Below the pieces are notes generated by a model, which was not told the origin of the DNA, searched no databases, and saw only the letters and a program-made list of their open reading frames with translations. A DNA stretch of 64,000 bases from Lutibacter maritimus (GTDB taxonomy: Bacteria; Bacteroidota; Bacteroidia; Flavobacteriales; Flavobacteriaceae): the NCBI RefSeq assembly GCF_900116115.1, contig NZ_FOZP01000006.1:62001-126000 (forward strand), in the 5' to 3' direction. Below, piece after piece: positions 42,088 through 51,180 of this stretch (positions are counted from its first letter, which is position 1; each line of letters begins with the position of its first letter). The position numbers were made by a program, and so were the translations under genes.

Positions 42088-44931
42088 ATGAAGATATTTA
42101 TCAATATACTAATTCTTTGTTTATTAATATTTTCGACTGCCATAACGAAAATATATGGTCAGTGTGCACCAAACTCACTATCATTTGTAGGAGGAGAACC
42201 AATTTTCAATTCTGCCTGCGGTAATAACAGTTGGCAAAATCTTAATGGAACAACTCCTTCGGGTAGTACCCTAACCTATAGCTGGGAGGTTTCATTCTTT
42301 GGAGGAGCTTATACAACAATTGTAAATGCGAGCAATGTGCCTATCACAACTTCAAATTTAGCTCAAAAGGACATCACCGACTTTATATTAGTGCCTAATT
42401 CAAATGCCTCAGGTGATTACAGAATAAGAAGAATAGTTACCGACGCCTCTTCCGGATGTACTAATGTTTCAGAACCTGCTTTTTTATATTATTCAGATAA
42501 CTTGGGCAGTATTTCAGGAGGAATAATAACGGGTGAAAACCCAATTTGTTTAGGGTCTAGTGGTACTTTGACATTGCAAGGACATACTGGTCCGATTTTA
42601 AAATGGCAATCTGCACCAACAAGTACTGGTACCTGGACAGATATAGCCAACACTACATACCAATATTCATACTCCAATCTTACTTCGTCTACTTGTTTCC
42701 GTGCACTTGTTGATAATATTTGTGGCGGTACTATAGGCAGTATTGATATCAACGATAAATATTCAGAAACTTTCTGCGTAACTGTTCTAAATGGAACCGC
42801 TGGTTTATGGACCGGATTAGTAAGTACCGATTGGTTTGATTGTCTTAATTGGGACGGTGGTTTACCATCAAGTACCATAGATGCTCAAATTCCAACTACA
42901 CCTTCCGGAGGTTCAAGAATGCCGGTAATAAACAGAGATTCTCCGTTAGCGTCTTTGTATAGTTTTATAGCGAGTTCCCGAGATTTGATTATATCGCCTA
43001 GCGCTTCAGTTACCATGGTAAGTACCAGTAATTCAGAATTACAAGTAAGTCGTGATTGGAAAAACAGTGGAGCTTTTATTCCTGGAACGGGAACCGTAAC
43101 CTTTAATGGTGCCACTTTAAATCAAATTCAGACGATAAATGCAGGAATTAAAACCAATGAAACCTTTTACAATTTAACTACAAACAATTCGGGTGGAGCT
43201 TTAGGAATTAGTGTAGAGGATAAATTTGAATTAACGGTTTCAAATATTTTATCTTTATTAAGTGGTGATATCCGATTGACTGGTGAAGCTCAATTGGTTC
43301 AGGCAGGAATCGGAATAAATCCAAATCCTATTGGAGGCACGGGAAATATTTTGATAGACCAGCAAGGGCATAAAAATAGTTTTATCTACAATAATTGGTC
43401 TTCACCAGTAAGTGCCGATAATTTTACCTATTCAGTTGGTGGCGTATTAAGAGATGGAACATTAATGACAAATACTTTTACAGATGTATCTAATTTTAGT
43501 CCTGGTTCCATCACCTTTGGAGATGGCGCCTATTTTGCAGATACTTCAAATTCAGGAGCAATAAAAATAAGTAACCGATGGATATGGACTTACAATTCTA
43601 CGACTCCTAATACTAATACTGATTGGCAAAATTATTATCAGTGGAATTATGTTGGAAGTTCCGTTGCAATTAATGTAGGAGATGGATTTTGCATGAAAGG
43701 AAGTGGTGGAGCAGCAGCTATTGATGCACTTCAAAATTATGTTTTTATTGGTAAACCTAATTCCGGGGATATTATGACCTCCTATTTAAACGAAGATCAA
43801 ACTTATTTGATAGGAAATCCTTTTCCGTCGGCGCTGGATGCCAACGAATTTATAAGAAACAACATAAAGGATTGTACAGGCTGTACCGGAAGTGCTAATG
43901 TGTTTGATGGCACCCTTTATTTTTGGGATCATTTTGGTTTATCCAATAATCATTTATTGGCCCAATACGAGGCGGGGTATGCAATTTATAACTTAATGGG
44001 AGGTGTTAGTGCCAAGTCAGATGTTCCATTAACTGCAAGTACGGGTAATTTAGGTTCAAAAGTACCCGAACGGTATATTCCTGTTGGACAAGGGTTTTTT
44101 GTAAATGCTTTCGATACAGGAAATTTATATTTCAAAAACGGTCAGAGGGTATTTCAAAGAGAAGTTGTTACTGGAACAAACAGTGGATCGTTATTTATGA
44201 AAACAGTTATGTCCAAAAAATCGAAAACCCAGGAAAACCAAGAAACAACTACCGATATGAGACCAAAAATTAGATTGATATTTGATTCTCCATTAGGGTA
44301 TCGTCGTCCGTTATTGGTTGGTCTGGATGAATATGCTTCTAATCAATTTGATATTGGTTATGATGGCCCTCTCAATGAAGATGGTAAAGAGGATATGTTT
44401 TGGATTATTGATAATGGTAAATTTGTAATTCAAGGTGTAAATAACTTTGATTTGGAACAGGTTTTGCCTTTAGGATTTAAAATTAGTGAAACTGGCCTGG
44501 CAAGCATTAAAATAGAAGCACTTGAAAATATAGAAGAGGGTGTTGAGCTTTTTATTAAGGATCATTTAACGGGTGAAACTTATAAAATAAACAGTCAGCC
44601 ATTTGAAGTAATTTTGGAAGCTGGAGAATATTTGGAGAGATTTTCCCTTGTTTTTCAACCTTCTTTAAAAACATTGCAGGAAGTTGCTTTAGAGAATAGT
44701 ATTTTTATTTATATGAATAATAAGATTTCGGAATTGCAAATTAATAAAATTGTGAATACGGAAATAACAGGGGTAACCCTATTTAATTATTTAGGACTAA
44801 CCATGAAAACCTGGAAGACTGGCCTTAACAGAAGGATTATTTCTTTACCTCTAAAATTAGCAACAGGTGTTTATATAGTTCAAATAAATACCATAAATGG
44901 CACAATAAATAAAAGAATTATTATTGAATAA
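42088..44931 (+). CDS. Large secreted protein with type IX (type A) sorting domain
   Basis: The protein has 947 residues. A signal peptide (1-25, ending 'TKIYGQ') precedes beta-sandwich-like regions rich in Gly, Ser, Thr and Asn. The last ~80 residues form a type A T9SS sorting domain: 'NNKISELQINKIVNTEITGVTLFNYLGL', 'GVYIVQINTINGTINKRIIIE'. It should cross the outer membrane by the type IX system and be attached to the surface. The middle has no enzymatic motif I recognise, so adhesion or matrix roles are possible. It sits between the arms of an inverted repeat and between tRNA-Asn-derived repeats. Confidence 0.85.
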   Translation: MKIFINILILCLLIFSTAITKIYGQCAPNSLSFVGGEPIFNSACGNNSWQNLNGTTPSGSTLTYSWEVSFFGGAYTTIVNASNVPITTSNLAQKDITDFILVPNSNASGDYRIRRIVTDASSGCTNVSEPAFLYYSDNLGSISGGIITGENPICLGSSGTLTLQGHTGPILKWQSAPTSTGTWTDIANTTYQYSYSNLTSSTCFRALVDNICGGTIGSIDINDKYSETFCVTVLNGTAGLWTGLVSTDWFDCLNWDGGLPSSTIDAQIPTTPSGGSRMPVINRDSPLASLYSFIASSRDLIISPSASVTMVSTSNSELQVSRDWKNSGAFIPGTGTVTFNGATLNQIQTINAGIKTNETFYNLTTNNSGGALGISVEDKFELTVSNILSLLSGDIRLTGEAQLVQAGIGINPNPIGGTGNILIDQQGHKNSFIYNNWSSPVSADNFTYSVGGVLRDGTLMTNTFTDVSNFSPGSITFGDGAYFADTSNSGAIKISNRWIWTYNSTTPNTNTDWQNYYQWNYVGSSVAINVGDGFCMKGSGGAAAIDALQNYVFIGKPNSGDIMTSYLNEDQTYLIGNPFPSALDANEFIRNNIKDCTGCTGSANVFDGTLYFWDHFGLSNNHLLAQYEAGYAIYNLMGGVSAKSDVPLTASTGNLGSKVPERYIPVGQGFFVNAFDTGNLYFKNGQRVFQREVVTGTNSGSLFMKTVMSKKSKTQENQETTTDMRPKIRLIFDSPLGYRRPLLVGLDEYASNQFDIGYDGPLNEDGKEDMFWIIDNGKFVIQGVNNFDLEQVLPLGFKISETGLASIKIEALENIEEGVELFIKDHLTGETYKINSQPFEVILEAGEYLERFSLVFQPSLKTLQEVALENSIFIYMNNKISELQINKIVNTEITGVTLFNYLGLTMKTWKTGLNRRIISLPLKLATGVYIVQINTINGTINKRIIIE

Positions 44932-44984
44932 CAGCGAGTAAAAATTAACAAGGAAATCATTTTCTTTCAAAATCCGCAAAGCAC

Positions 44985-45048
44985 GGTTCTGTCGCATATA
45001 ATGCATATAAATATAAAATTTTGGAATAATTCAGTTATTTAAGAAGCC
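44985..45048 (-). repeat. Inverted repeat, right arm
   Basis: This 64-bp segment is the inverted partner of 41655-41717, about 89% identical with one gap. It lies 54 bp after the stop codon of the type IX-sorted protein. Confidence 0.85.
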
Positions 45049-45148
45049 TATGAGATAAATGATTTGTAGGTTGAACTTTTTGAGTTTAAGAGCTAATCTT
45101 TTTTAATCATTCTGACTACTTCTATTACTGAAATAGTTCTTTTGGCTA

Positions 45149-45307
45149 ATGGAAAGACAAAAAAAGATTCTTGGTTGCATCTTATATGAAAAATTCAAAA
45201 ATTTAAGAGCTGCAGCCACCCCATTCACTCCAGAGATTGTCTCTATACTCAATGCCAGTAAGGTTTTGGAAAAGTCTAAAAACAAAAAAGCCTCTACATT
45301 TCTGTAA
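45149..45307 (+). pseudogene. Possible truncated small gene ending in the tRNA-Asn repeat
   Basis: ATG 45149 opens a 52-residue frame. Its first ~45 residues look protein-like ('ILGCILYEKFKNLRAAATPF', 'PEIVSILNASKVLEKS'). The frame enters the repeat at 45281 and stops inside the terminator. It may be a gene cut off by recombination at the tRNA-Asn repeat, or a chance frame. No family is recognised. Confidence 0.25.
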
Positions 45308-45325
45308 AGGCTTTAACAAAAGTTG
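45281..45325 (-). terminator. Terminator of tRNA-Asn (repeat copy B)
   Basis: On the minus strand AAAGCCTTTACAGAAATGTAGAGGCTTT folds as a hairpin followed by a T-run, starting right after the tRNA 3' end. Identical copies are at 36501-36545 and within 41408-41461. Confidence 0.85.
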
Positions 45326-45399
45326 CTCCCCCTCTTGGGCTCGAACCAAGGACCCTCTGATTAACAGTCAGATGCTCTAACCAACTGAGCTAAGGAGGA
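45326..45399 (-). tRNA. tRNA-Asn (anticodon GTT)
   Basis: A 74-nt cloverleaf reads on the minus strand, starting TCCTCCTTAGCTCAGTTGG. The anticodon loop is CTGTTAA within the stem CTGA(C)/TCAG, and the T-arm is CTTGG-TTCGAGC-CCAAG. The discriminator is G and CCA is not encoded. Its last 12 bases and terminator are duplicated at 41408-41461. Confidence 0.93.
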
Positions 45400-45721
45400 A
45401 TTTATTCTCTTTTGCGAGTGCAAATATACAAGGTTTTCTTTTTTCTGCAACAATTTTCATTAAAAAAATTCATCTTTTTTTAAAATCATTTGTAAGTAAT
45501 TGAAAACTAAATTTAAACATCTTTAAAATTTTGTCATTTTTTTATTAACTTCATATTAATTCTTTTAAAAACACCGAGTTAAAATACACTTTTTTAGATT
45601 GAAGTGTTGTTTTTTGATAAAAATATAATTATTTCAAAAAAAAATCAATTAAAATGGTTGTTGTGCTAAAAATTGTATTTTTACCCCGTAAAATAATACA
45701 TATAGACTACTAACAAATACT
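45400..45721. other. Intergenic region between tRNA-Asn and sucA
   Basis: It carries the divergent promoters for tRNA-Asn (minus) and, presumably, sucA (plus). No gene or repeat is seen. A stretch near 45679-45690 (TTGTATTTTTAC) could be the sucA -7 region but is not a clean match. Confidence 0.35.
45421..45451 (-). promoter_or_regulatory. Promoter of tRNA-Asn
   Basis: On the minus strand TATATTTG (45428-45421) matches the Bacteroidota -7 element TAnnTTTG. TTG near 45451-45449 fits the -33 position. It lies 22 bp upstream of the tRNA. Confidence 0.55.
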
Positions 45722-48484
45722 ATGGATAAATTTTCATTTTTAAATGCTGTACATACTGGCTATATTGCCGATGTTTATGACCAGTATTTAATAAATCCTG
45801 ACTCAGTTGAGCCTAGTTGGAGAAGCTTTTTTCAGGGATATGATTTTGCTAACGAAAAATATTCTTTAGCAGATGATTCAGCAACTAACAATATAAATAT
45901 TAAAGTTCCTGAAAATGTTTTAAAGGAATTTAAAGTTATTGACTTAATTAATGGTTATAGAACCAGAGGACATTTGTTTACAAAAACAAATCCTGTTCGC
46001 GCCAGAAGACAATACACACCAACTTTAGCTATTGAAAATTTCGGACTCTCTGAAAAAGATTTAGAAACTGTTTTTGATGCAGGAGAATTAGTTGGATCGG
46101 GCAAAAACACTTTACGAAACATTATTAAACATTTAGAAACCATTTATTGCGATTCTATTGGTGTTGAATATATGTACATTCGTAATCCTGAAGAAATTAA
46201 ATGGTTTCAAAGTCAACTTACAAAAAACTCAAACCATCCTAATTATTCTACCGAATCAAAAAAATACATCTTAAAAAAATTAACACAAGCTGTTACTTTC
46301 GAAAACTTTTTGCAAACTAAATATGTTGGTCAAAAACGCTTTTCATTAGAAGGAGGTGAAACTTTAATTCCTGCAATTAGTGCAGCAATTAGAAATGCTG
46401 CTGAAATTTATGATGTTGATGAGTTTGTACTAGGAATGGCGCACAGAGGACGATTAAATACGTTGATAAACATTTTTAGAAAACCAATTCATGAACTTTT
46501 TAGTGAATTTGAAGGGAAAGATTTTGAAGATGAAACTATTGATGGTGATGTAAAATATCATTTAGGATTAACTACTTATAAAACCCTAAGAAACAATAAA
46601 GAACTAAAAATGAATTTAGTTCCTAACCCATCACATCTAGAAACCGTGGGCCCTGTGGTTGAAGGAATTTCACGTGCCAAAATTGACAAAGATTATGGCG
46701 GCGATAATTCTAAATTATTACCAATAATTGTTCACGGAGATGCAGCAATTGCTGGTCAAGGCTTAGTATATGAAGTTATACAAATGAGCAAATTAAACGG
46801 TTATACAACTGGTGGAACAATCCATGTAGTTGTAAATAACCAAATAGGTTTTACAACCAATTATTTAGATGCACGTTCAAGCACCTACTGTACCGATGTT
46901 GCTAAAGTAACGTTATCTCCAGTTTTACACGTAAATGCAGACGATGTTGAAGCTGTTGTTCACGCAATTGAATTAGCATTAGATTTTAGAATGAAATTTA
47001 AGCGTGATATTTTTATTGATTTATTAGGCTATAGAAAATATGGACATAATGAAGGTGATGAACCAAGATTTACGCAACCTAAATTATACAAAGCCATTGC
47101 AAAACATGATAATCCAAGAGATATTTATGCTAAAAAATTAATTGAAGAAGGTTCAATTGATATTACTTATTTAAATAAAACAATTGATGACTTTAAAAAT
47201 TTATTAGAAGAAGAATACCTTAAATCAAAAGAAGCAGAAACTTCCAAAGTAAGAGAATTTATGGAAGACGCTTGGAAAGGTTATACCCGAAGAGATTTAG
47301 AAGATATGCTAATTTCTGAAGATACTTCCTATGAAGAAGAAAAATTAAAATCAATTGCAAAAACCGTATCTACAGTTCCAGAAGGCGTTAAGTTTTTAAG
47401 AAAAGCTGAAAAAATATTAATGGACAGAAACAATATGGTTTTTGAAACCGATGCGATAGATTGGGGAATGGGAGAAACATTAGCATACGGAAGTCTGTTG
47501 CAAGAAGGTTATGATGTTCGTATTTCTGGACAAGATGTTGAAAGAGGTACTTTTAGCCACAGACACGCAATTTTACGTGATGAAATTTCTGAAGAACGTA
47601 TAAATTTATTAAATACAATAAATGATAAAAAAGGAAATATGACTATTTATAATTCCCTTTTATCAGAATATGGTGTACTAGGTTTTGATTATGGTTATGC
47701 CATGGCAAATCCTAATGCGCTAACCATTTGGGAAGCTCAATTTGGAGATTTCAGTAACGGCGCACAAATTATTTTCGACCAATATTTATCAGCTGCTGAA
47801 GATAAATGGAAACTACAAAATGGCTTAGTAGTATTATTACCACACGGTTACGAAGGTCAAGGTTCAGAACATTCATCTGCACGTATGGAGCGTTTTTTAC
47901 AATTATGCGCCATAGATAATATGATAGTTGCAGATTGTACAACTCCTGCAAACTTTTATCATTTATTACGTCGCCAAATGAAACGCGATTATAGAAAACC
48001 TTTAATTGTATTTACACCAAAAAGTTTGTTACGCCATCAATTGGCAGTTTCAAAATTAGATGAATTTGCAAATGGAAGTTTTCAAGAAGTAATTGATGAT
48101 ACAATTGATAAAAATAATGTAACTAAATTAGTATTTTGTACCGGTAAATTTTATTACGATTTAATTGCAGAAAGAACAACTTTAGAGAGAAATGATGTGG
48201 CTTTTGTTAGAATTGAACAATTATTTCCATTACATATAGAAAAATTAAAAGCCATCATTGAATCGTACCCAAATGTAAAAAAATATGTTTGGGCGCAAGA
48301 AGAACCAGAAAATATGGGCGCTTGGAGTTATATGTTGCAACGTTTTAGATTGGTGCATTTAGAAGTGGCTTCACAACCATTTTACGCTGTTCCTGCCGCA
48401 GGTTCAACAGCCAGATTTAAAAGAAGACACCAACGTGTTATTGATAAAGTATTTGAAACGAGCCATACAAATTTTGACTCATAA
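45722..48484 (+). CDS. sucA: 2-oxoglutarate dehydrogenase E1 component
   Basis: The protein has 920 residues, typical for the family. It uses thiamine pyrophosphate to decarboxylate 2-oxoglutarate and pass the succinyl group to E2 in the TCA cycle. The N-terminus ('YIADVYDQYLINPDSVEPSWRSFF') and the E1 blocks 'GMAHRGRLNTL', 'HGDAAIAGQG', 'RKYGHNEGDEP' and 'ISGQDVERGTFSHRH' are all present. The thiamine link fits with the TPP-controlled receptor in the same window. It is followed after 108 bp by its E2 partner. Confidence 0.97.
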   Translation: MDKFSFLNAVHTGYIADVYDQYLINPDSVEPSWRSFFQGYDFANEKYSLADDSATNNINIKVPENVLKEFKVIDLINGYRTRGHLFTKTNPVRARRQYTPTLAIENFGLSEKDLETVFDAGELVGSGKNTLRNIIKHLETIYCDSIGVEYMYIRNPEEIKWFQSQLTKNSNHPNYSTESKKYILKKLTQAVTFENFLQTKYVGQKRFSLEGGETLIPAISAAIRNAAEIYDVDEFVLGMAHRGRLNTLINIFRKPIHELFSEFEGKDFEDETIDGDVKYHLGLTTYKTLRNNKELKMNLVPNPSHLETVGPVVEGISRAKIDKDYGGDNSKLLPIIVHGDAAIAGQGLVYEVIQMSKLNGYTTGGTIHVVVNNQIGFTTNYLDARSSTYCTDVAKVTLSPVLHVNADDVEAVVHAIELALDFRMKFKRDIFIDLLGYRKYGHNEGDEPRFTQPKLYKAIAKHDNPRDIYAKKLIEEGSIDITYLNKTIDDFKNLLEEEYLKSKEAETSKVREFMEDAWKGYTRRDLEDMLISEDTSYEEEKLKSIAKTVSTVPEGVKFLRKAEKILMDRNNMVFETDAIDWGMGETLAYGSLLQEGYDVRISGQDVERGTFSHRHAILRDEISEERINLLNTINDKKGNMTIYNSLLSEYGVLGFDYGYAMANPNALTIWEAQFGDFSNGAQIIFDQYLSAAEDKWKLQNGLVVLLPHGYEGQGSEHSSARMERFLQLCAIDNMIVADCTTPANFYHLLRRQMKRDYRKPLIVFTPKSLLRHQLAVSKLDEFANGSFQEVIDDTIDKNNVTKLVFCTGKFYYDLIAERTTLERNDVAFVRIEQLFPLHIEKLKAIIESYPNVKKYVWAQEEPENMGAWSYMLQRFRLVHLEVASQPFYAVPAAGSTARFKRRHQRVIDKVFETSHTNFDS

Positions 48485-48592
48485 GAAAATATTTTAGAGC
48501 GAACAGTAAATGTTACAGCAAAAAAATAAAATGAAAACATTTAAAACTAACTAATAAAAATTCGTCTAGAAAAGACTAAAAAATAAAAAAAG

Positions 48593-49801
48593 ATGATTTT
48601 AGAAATGAAAGTTCCTTCTCCGGGAGAATCTATTACAGAAGTTGAAATTGCAACTTGGCTAGTTAAAGACGGAGATTATGTAGAAAAAGATCAGCCAATA
48701 GCTGAAGTTGATTCCGATAAAGCTACCCTAGAATTACCTGCTGAAGAAAGTGGAATTATTACTATTAAGGCTGAAGAAGGCGATGCTGTTGCTGTAGGTT
48801 CGGTGGTTTGTTTAATTGATTTAGATGGTAAAAGACCAGAAGGTACTACTCCAAAAAAAGAAGAAACAATTGCCGAAACTCCAAAAGTGGAGAAACCAGC
48901 TACAACACCAATTGAAAAAACATATGCAAGCGGAAGTGCTTCTCCTGCAGCCAAAAAAGTGTTAGCTGAAAAAGGTATTGCACCCTCTGAAATAGTGGGT
49001 ACAGGAAAAGATGGAAGAATCACAAAAGATGATGCTGTAAAAGCCGTACCAAGTATGGGAACTCCTGCGGGTGGAACTCGTAGTTCAGAAAAAACAAAAC
49101 TTTCTATGCTTCGTAGAAAAGTTGCTGAACGTTTAGTTGCTGTTAAAAATGAAACTGCTATGCTTACTACTTTTAATGAAGTAGATATGAAACCAATTTT
49201 TGATTTGCGTAATGAATTTAAAGAAGCTTTTAAAGCAAAACATAATGTTGGTTTAGGATTCATGAGTTTCTTTACTTTAGCAGTTGTAAGAGCCTTAAAA
49301 ATGTATCCAGATGTAAACTCTATGTTAGATGGTGATTATAAAATATCACATGATTTTCAGGATATTTCAATAGCAGTTTCGGGTCCAAAAGGATTAATGG
49401 TACCTGTTATTAGAAATGCTGAAAACTTAACATTTAGAGGTGTTGAAAATGAAGTAAAACGTTTAGCTATAAGAGCAAGAGACGGACAAATTACCATTGA
49501 TGAAATGACTGGTGGAACTTTTACCATTACCAATGGTGGTGTTTTTGGATCTATGTTATCTACACCTATTATTAATCCACCGCAAAGTGGAATTTTAGGA
49601 ATGCACAATATTGTTGAAAGACCCATAGCTTTAAATGGCGAAGTTGTTATTAGACCAATTATGTACGTTGCCCTATCTTACGATCACAGAATTATTGACG
49701 GAAGAGAATCTGTAGGATTTTTAGTTGCGGTAAAAGAAGCCCTTGAAAATCCAATTGAAAAATTAATGGATAACAACCCTAAAAAAGCTTTAGAATTATA
49801 A
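48593..49801 (+). CDS. sucB: 2-oxoglutarate dehydrogenase E2, dihydrolipoyl succinyltransferase
   Basis: The protein has 402 residues. One lipoyl domain (about 3-77) has the lipoylated Lys in '[10 protein letters not shown]'. A peripheral E1/E3-binding domain (about 117-152, '[14 protein letters not shown]') and the catalytic domain (about 170-400) follow. The catalytic domain ends with the active-site '[10 protein letters not shown]'. It transfers the succinyl group from E1 to CoA. A hairpin terminator follows. Confidence 0.97.
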   Translation: MILEMKVPSPGESITEVEIATWLVKDGDYVEKDQPIAEVDSDKATLELPAEESGIITIKAEEGDAVAVGSVVCLIDLDGKRPEGTTPKKEETIAETPKVEKPATTPIEKTYASGSASPAAKKVLAEKGIAPSEIVGTGKDGRITKDDAVKAVPSMGTPAGGTRSSEKTKLSMLRRKVAERLVAVKNETAMLTTFNEVDMKPIFDLRNEFKEAFKAKHNVGLGFMSFFTLAVVRALKMYPDVNSMLDGDYKISHDFQDISIAVSGPKGLMVPVIRNAENLTFRGVENEVKRLAIRARDGQITIDEMTGGTFTITNGGVFGSMLSTPIINPPQSGILGMHNIVERPIALNGEVVIRPIMYVALSYDHRIIDGRESVGFLVAVKEALENPIEKLMDNNPKKALEL

Positions 49802-49830
49802 AGTGTAACCAAACTTTATGATAGTAATGA

Positions 49831-49863
49831 AAAGGCCTAAATGTAATATTTAGGCTTTTTTTA
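49831..49863 (+). terminator. Terminator of sucAB
   Basis: AAAGGCCTAAAT and ATTTAGGCTTTT pair around a 5-base loop and are followed by a T-run, 30 bp after the sucB stop. Confidence 0.85.
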
Positions 49864-49938
49864 TTATCAATGATAAAAGTCATTTTTATTTAGACTAATT
49901 CTAGATAATTTTGTAACTAAAATTACATATTCACAAAA

Positions 49939-50676
49939 ATGACCAGACTTATCATCGTTTTAATCATAGTACTTTCGGCTAATTACTATGGTTTTTCACA
50001 AACTGTTGAACCTTCATCTTCTGTAAATAAAAACACTTTACAAATAGAACTAGAATCACTTTATGCTATACAAAAAGAAGCTAATATTGAACTAAAATCT
50101 TGGAGTATTCCTAGTGCACTTTTTAGATTTGGTTTATCAGAAAAAATAGAAGTTCAACTAAATACGCCAATTCTTAAAGAAGAACTTTGGGAAAATGACC
50201 ATTTAGTGCATTCCTTAAATAAATTTGATGATATTCAAGTAGGTTTTTCAGTTAATTTATGGGAAGAAAAAAAAATGCTTCCTGAAGCATCAATAATGAT
50301 TAGAGCAATATTACCAACCGACTCTGAATTTAAAATAAGTAAATTAGGAAAAATATGTTCTATAAATTTTTCTAACTCACTAACTAAGAAGTTAACATTA
50401 AATTACAATATTGGTTATGCTGTTGAAACCGACGCATCAAAATCAGGATTTTATATTGCTAATTTTACCTATTCATTTTCTGATAAAATGCGCTTTTTTG
50501 CTGAAAATTTTGGAGATTTTACCAATCGCAAATTAATATCTCAAAATATTAATATTGGTGCTGGTTACAATTTTTCTAATAATTTTGCATTTGATTTATC
50601 CGTTGCAAACGGAATAAATCATAATATGTTTTATGTTGGTGGTATTGTAACTTATGTTTTAAGTACTAAAAGTTAA
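49939..50676 (+). CDS. Outer-membrane beta-barrel protein (MetA-pathway transporter-like)
   Basis: The protein has 245 residues with a signal peptide (1-20, 'VLSANYYGFSQ'). The mature part alternates in beta-barrel fashion, with segments such as 'LRFGLSEKIEVQLNTPI', 'GFSVNLWEE' and 'NINIGAGYNFSNNFAFDLSVANGIN'. This resembles the Phenol_MetA_deg transporter family. It probably sits in the outer membrane and the substrate is unknown. Its end overlaps the convergent protease gene by 4 bp. Confidence 0.7.
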   Translation: MTRLIIVLIIVLSANYYGFSQTVEPSSSVNKNTLQIELESLYAIQKEANIELKSWSIPSALFRFGLSEKIEVQLNTPILKEELWENDHLVHSLNKFDDIQVGFSVNLWEEKKMLPEASIMIRAILPTDSEFKISKLGKICSINFSNSLTKKLTLNYNIGYAVETDASKSGFYIANFTYSFSDKMRFFAENFGDFTNRKLISQNINIGAGYNFSNNFAFDLSVANGINHNMFYVGGIVTYVLSTKS

Positions 50677-51125
50677 AACTTAAAAACTAACTTTTTTAAA
50701 TACAGACACTTACCATTATAATCAATAATTGCTTTTCCTCTTTCTAAAATATCAGCACCAATTATTCCATCTACAGCGTTGGCATTATGTTCTGTTAATG
50801 CAGTGTTTACGTGGGTTAAATCAAACAAAACAACGTTAAAATTACTGTATTTCCAATCTTTCATTTGAATGTGATTTTGCGATGAAATTTTTGTATCCAT
50901 TCCAATTGCACCTGCGCCTGCAGCCTTTGTATCAGAATCTTCAACTTGTAATTTAAATTTATCCGCCAACACTATATCAATACAAGAATTGGATGCGCCC
51001 GTATCTAATATAAATCTACCTTTTATACCATTTAAAGTTGCTTTAAGTTCAAAATGGTTGGTGTTAATTTTTTTAAGCTTTATAGTAGCATATCCTTTTC
51101 TTAAAAGAATTGTGGTTAATTTCAT
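50673..51125 (-). CDS. Retropepsin-like aspartic protease
   Basis: The protein has 150 residues with a single aspartic-protease half. It has the active-site 'FILDTGASNSCID' (about 39-51) and a later hydrophobic-Gly block 'DGIIGADIL' (about 121-129). Like retroviral enzymes it would work as a dimer. There is no clear signal peptide, so it is probably cytoplasmic. Substrates in Bacteroidota are unknown. It is convergent with the upstream barrel gene and separated by 55 bp from the CHAT gene. Confidence 0.88.
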   Translation of the reverse strand: MKLTTILLRKGYATIKLKKINTNHFELKATLNGIKGRFILDTGASNSCIDIVLADKFKLQVEDSDTKAAGAGAIGMDTKISSQNHIQMKDWKYSNFNVVLFDLTHVNTALTEHNANAVDGIIGADILERGKAIIDYNGKCLYLKKLVFKF

Positions 51126-51180
51126 TCTAATTTTTTAAAATTTTAATCCCTTTCGTTATCTGTTAACAAGAAAGTCAAAT

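Noticed and set aside
36501-45337. The repeated 45-54-bp element as a CRISPR-type array
   Set aside because: Copies are kilobases apart, contain a terminator hairpin and match tRNA-Asn flanking DNA. There are no cas genes.
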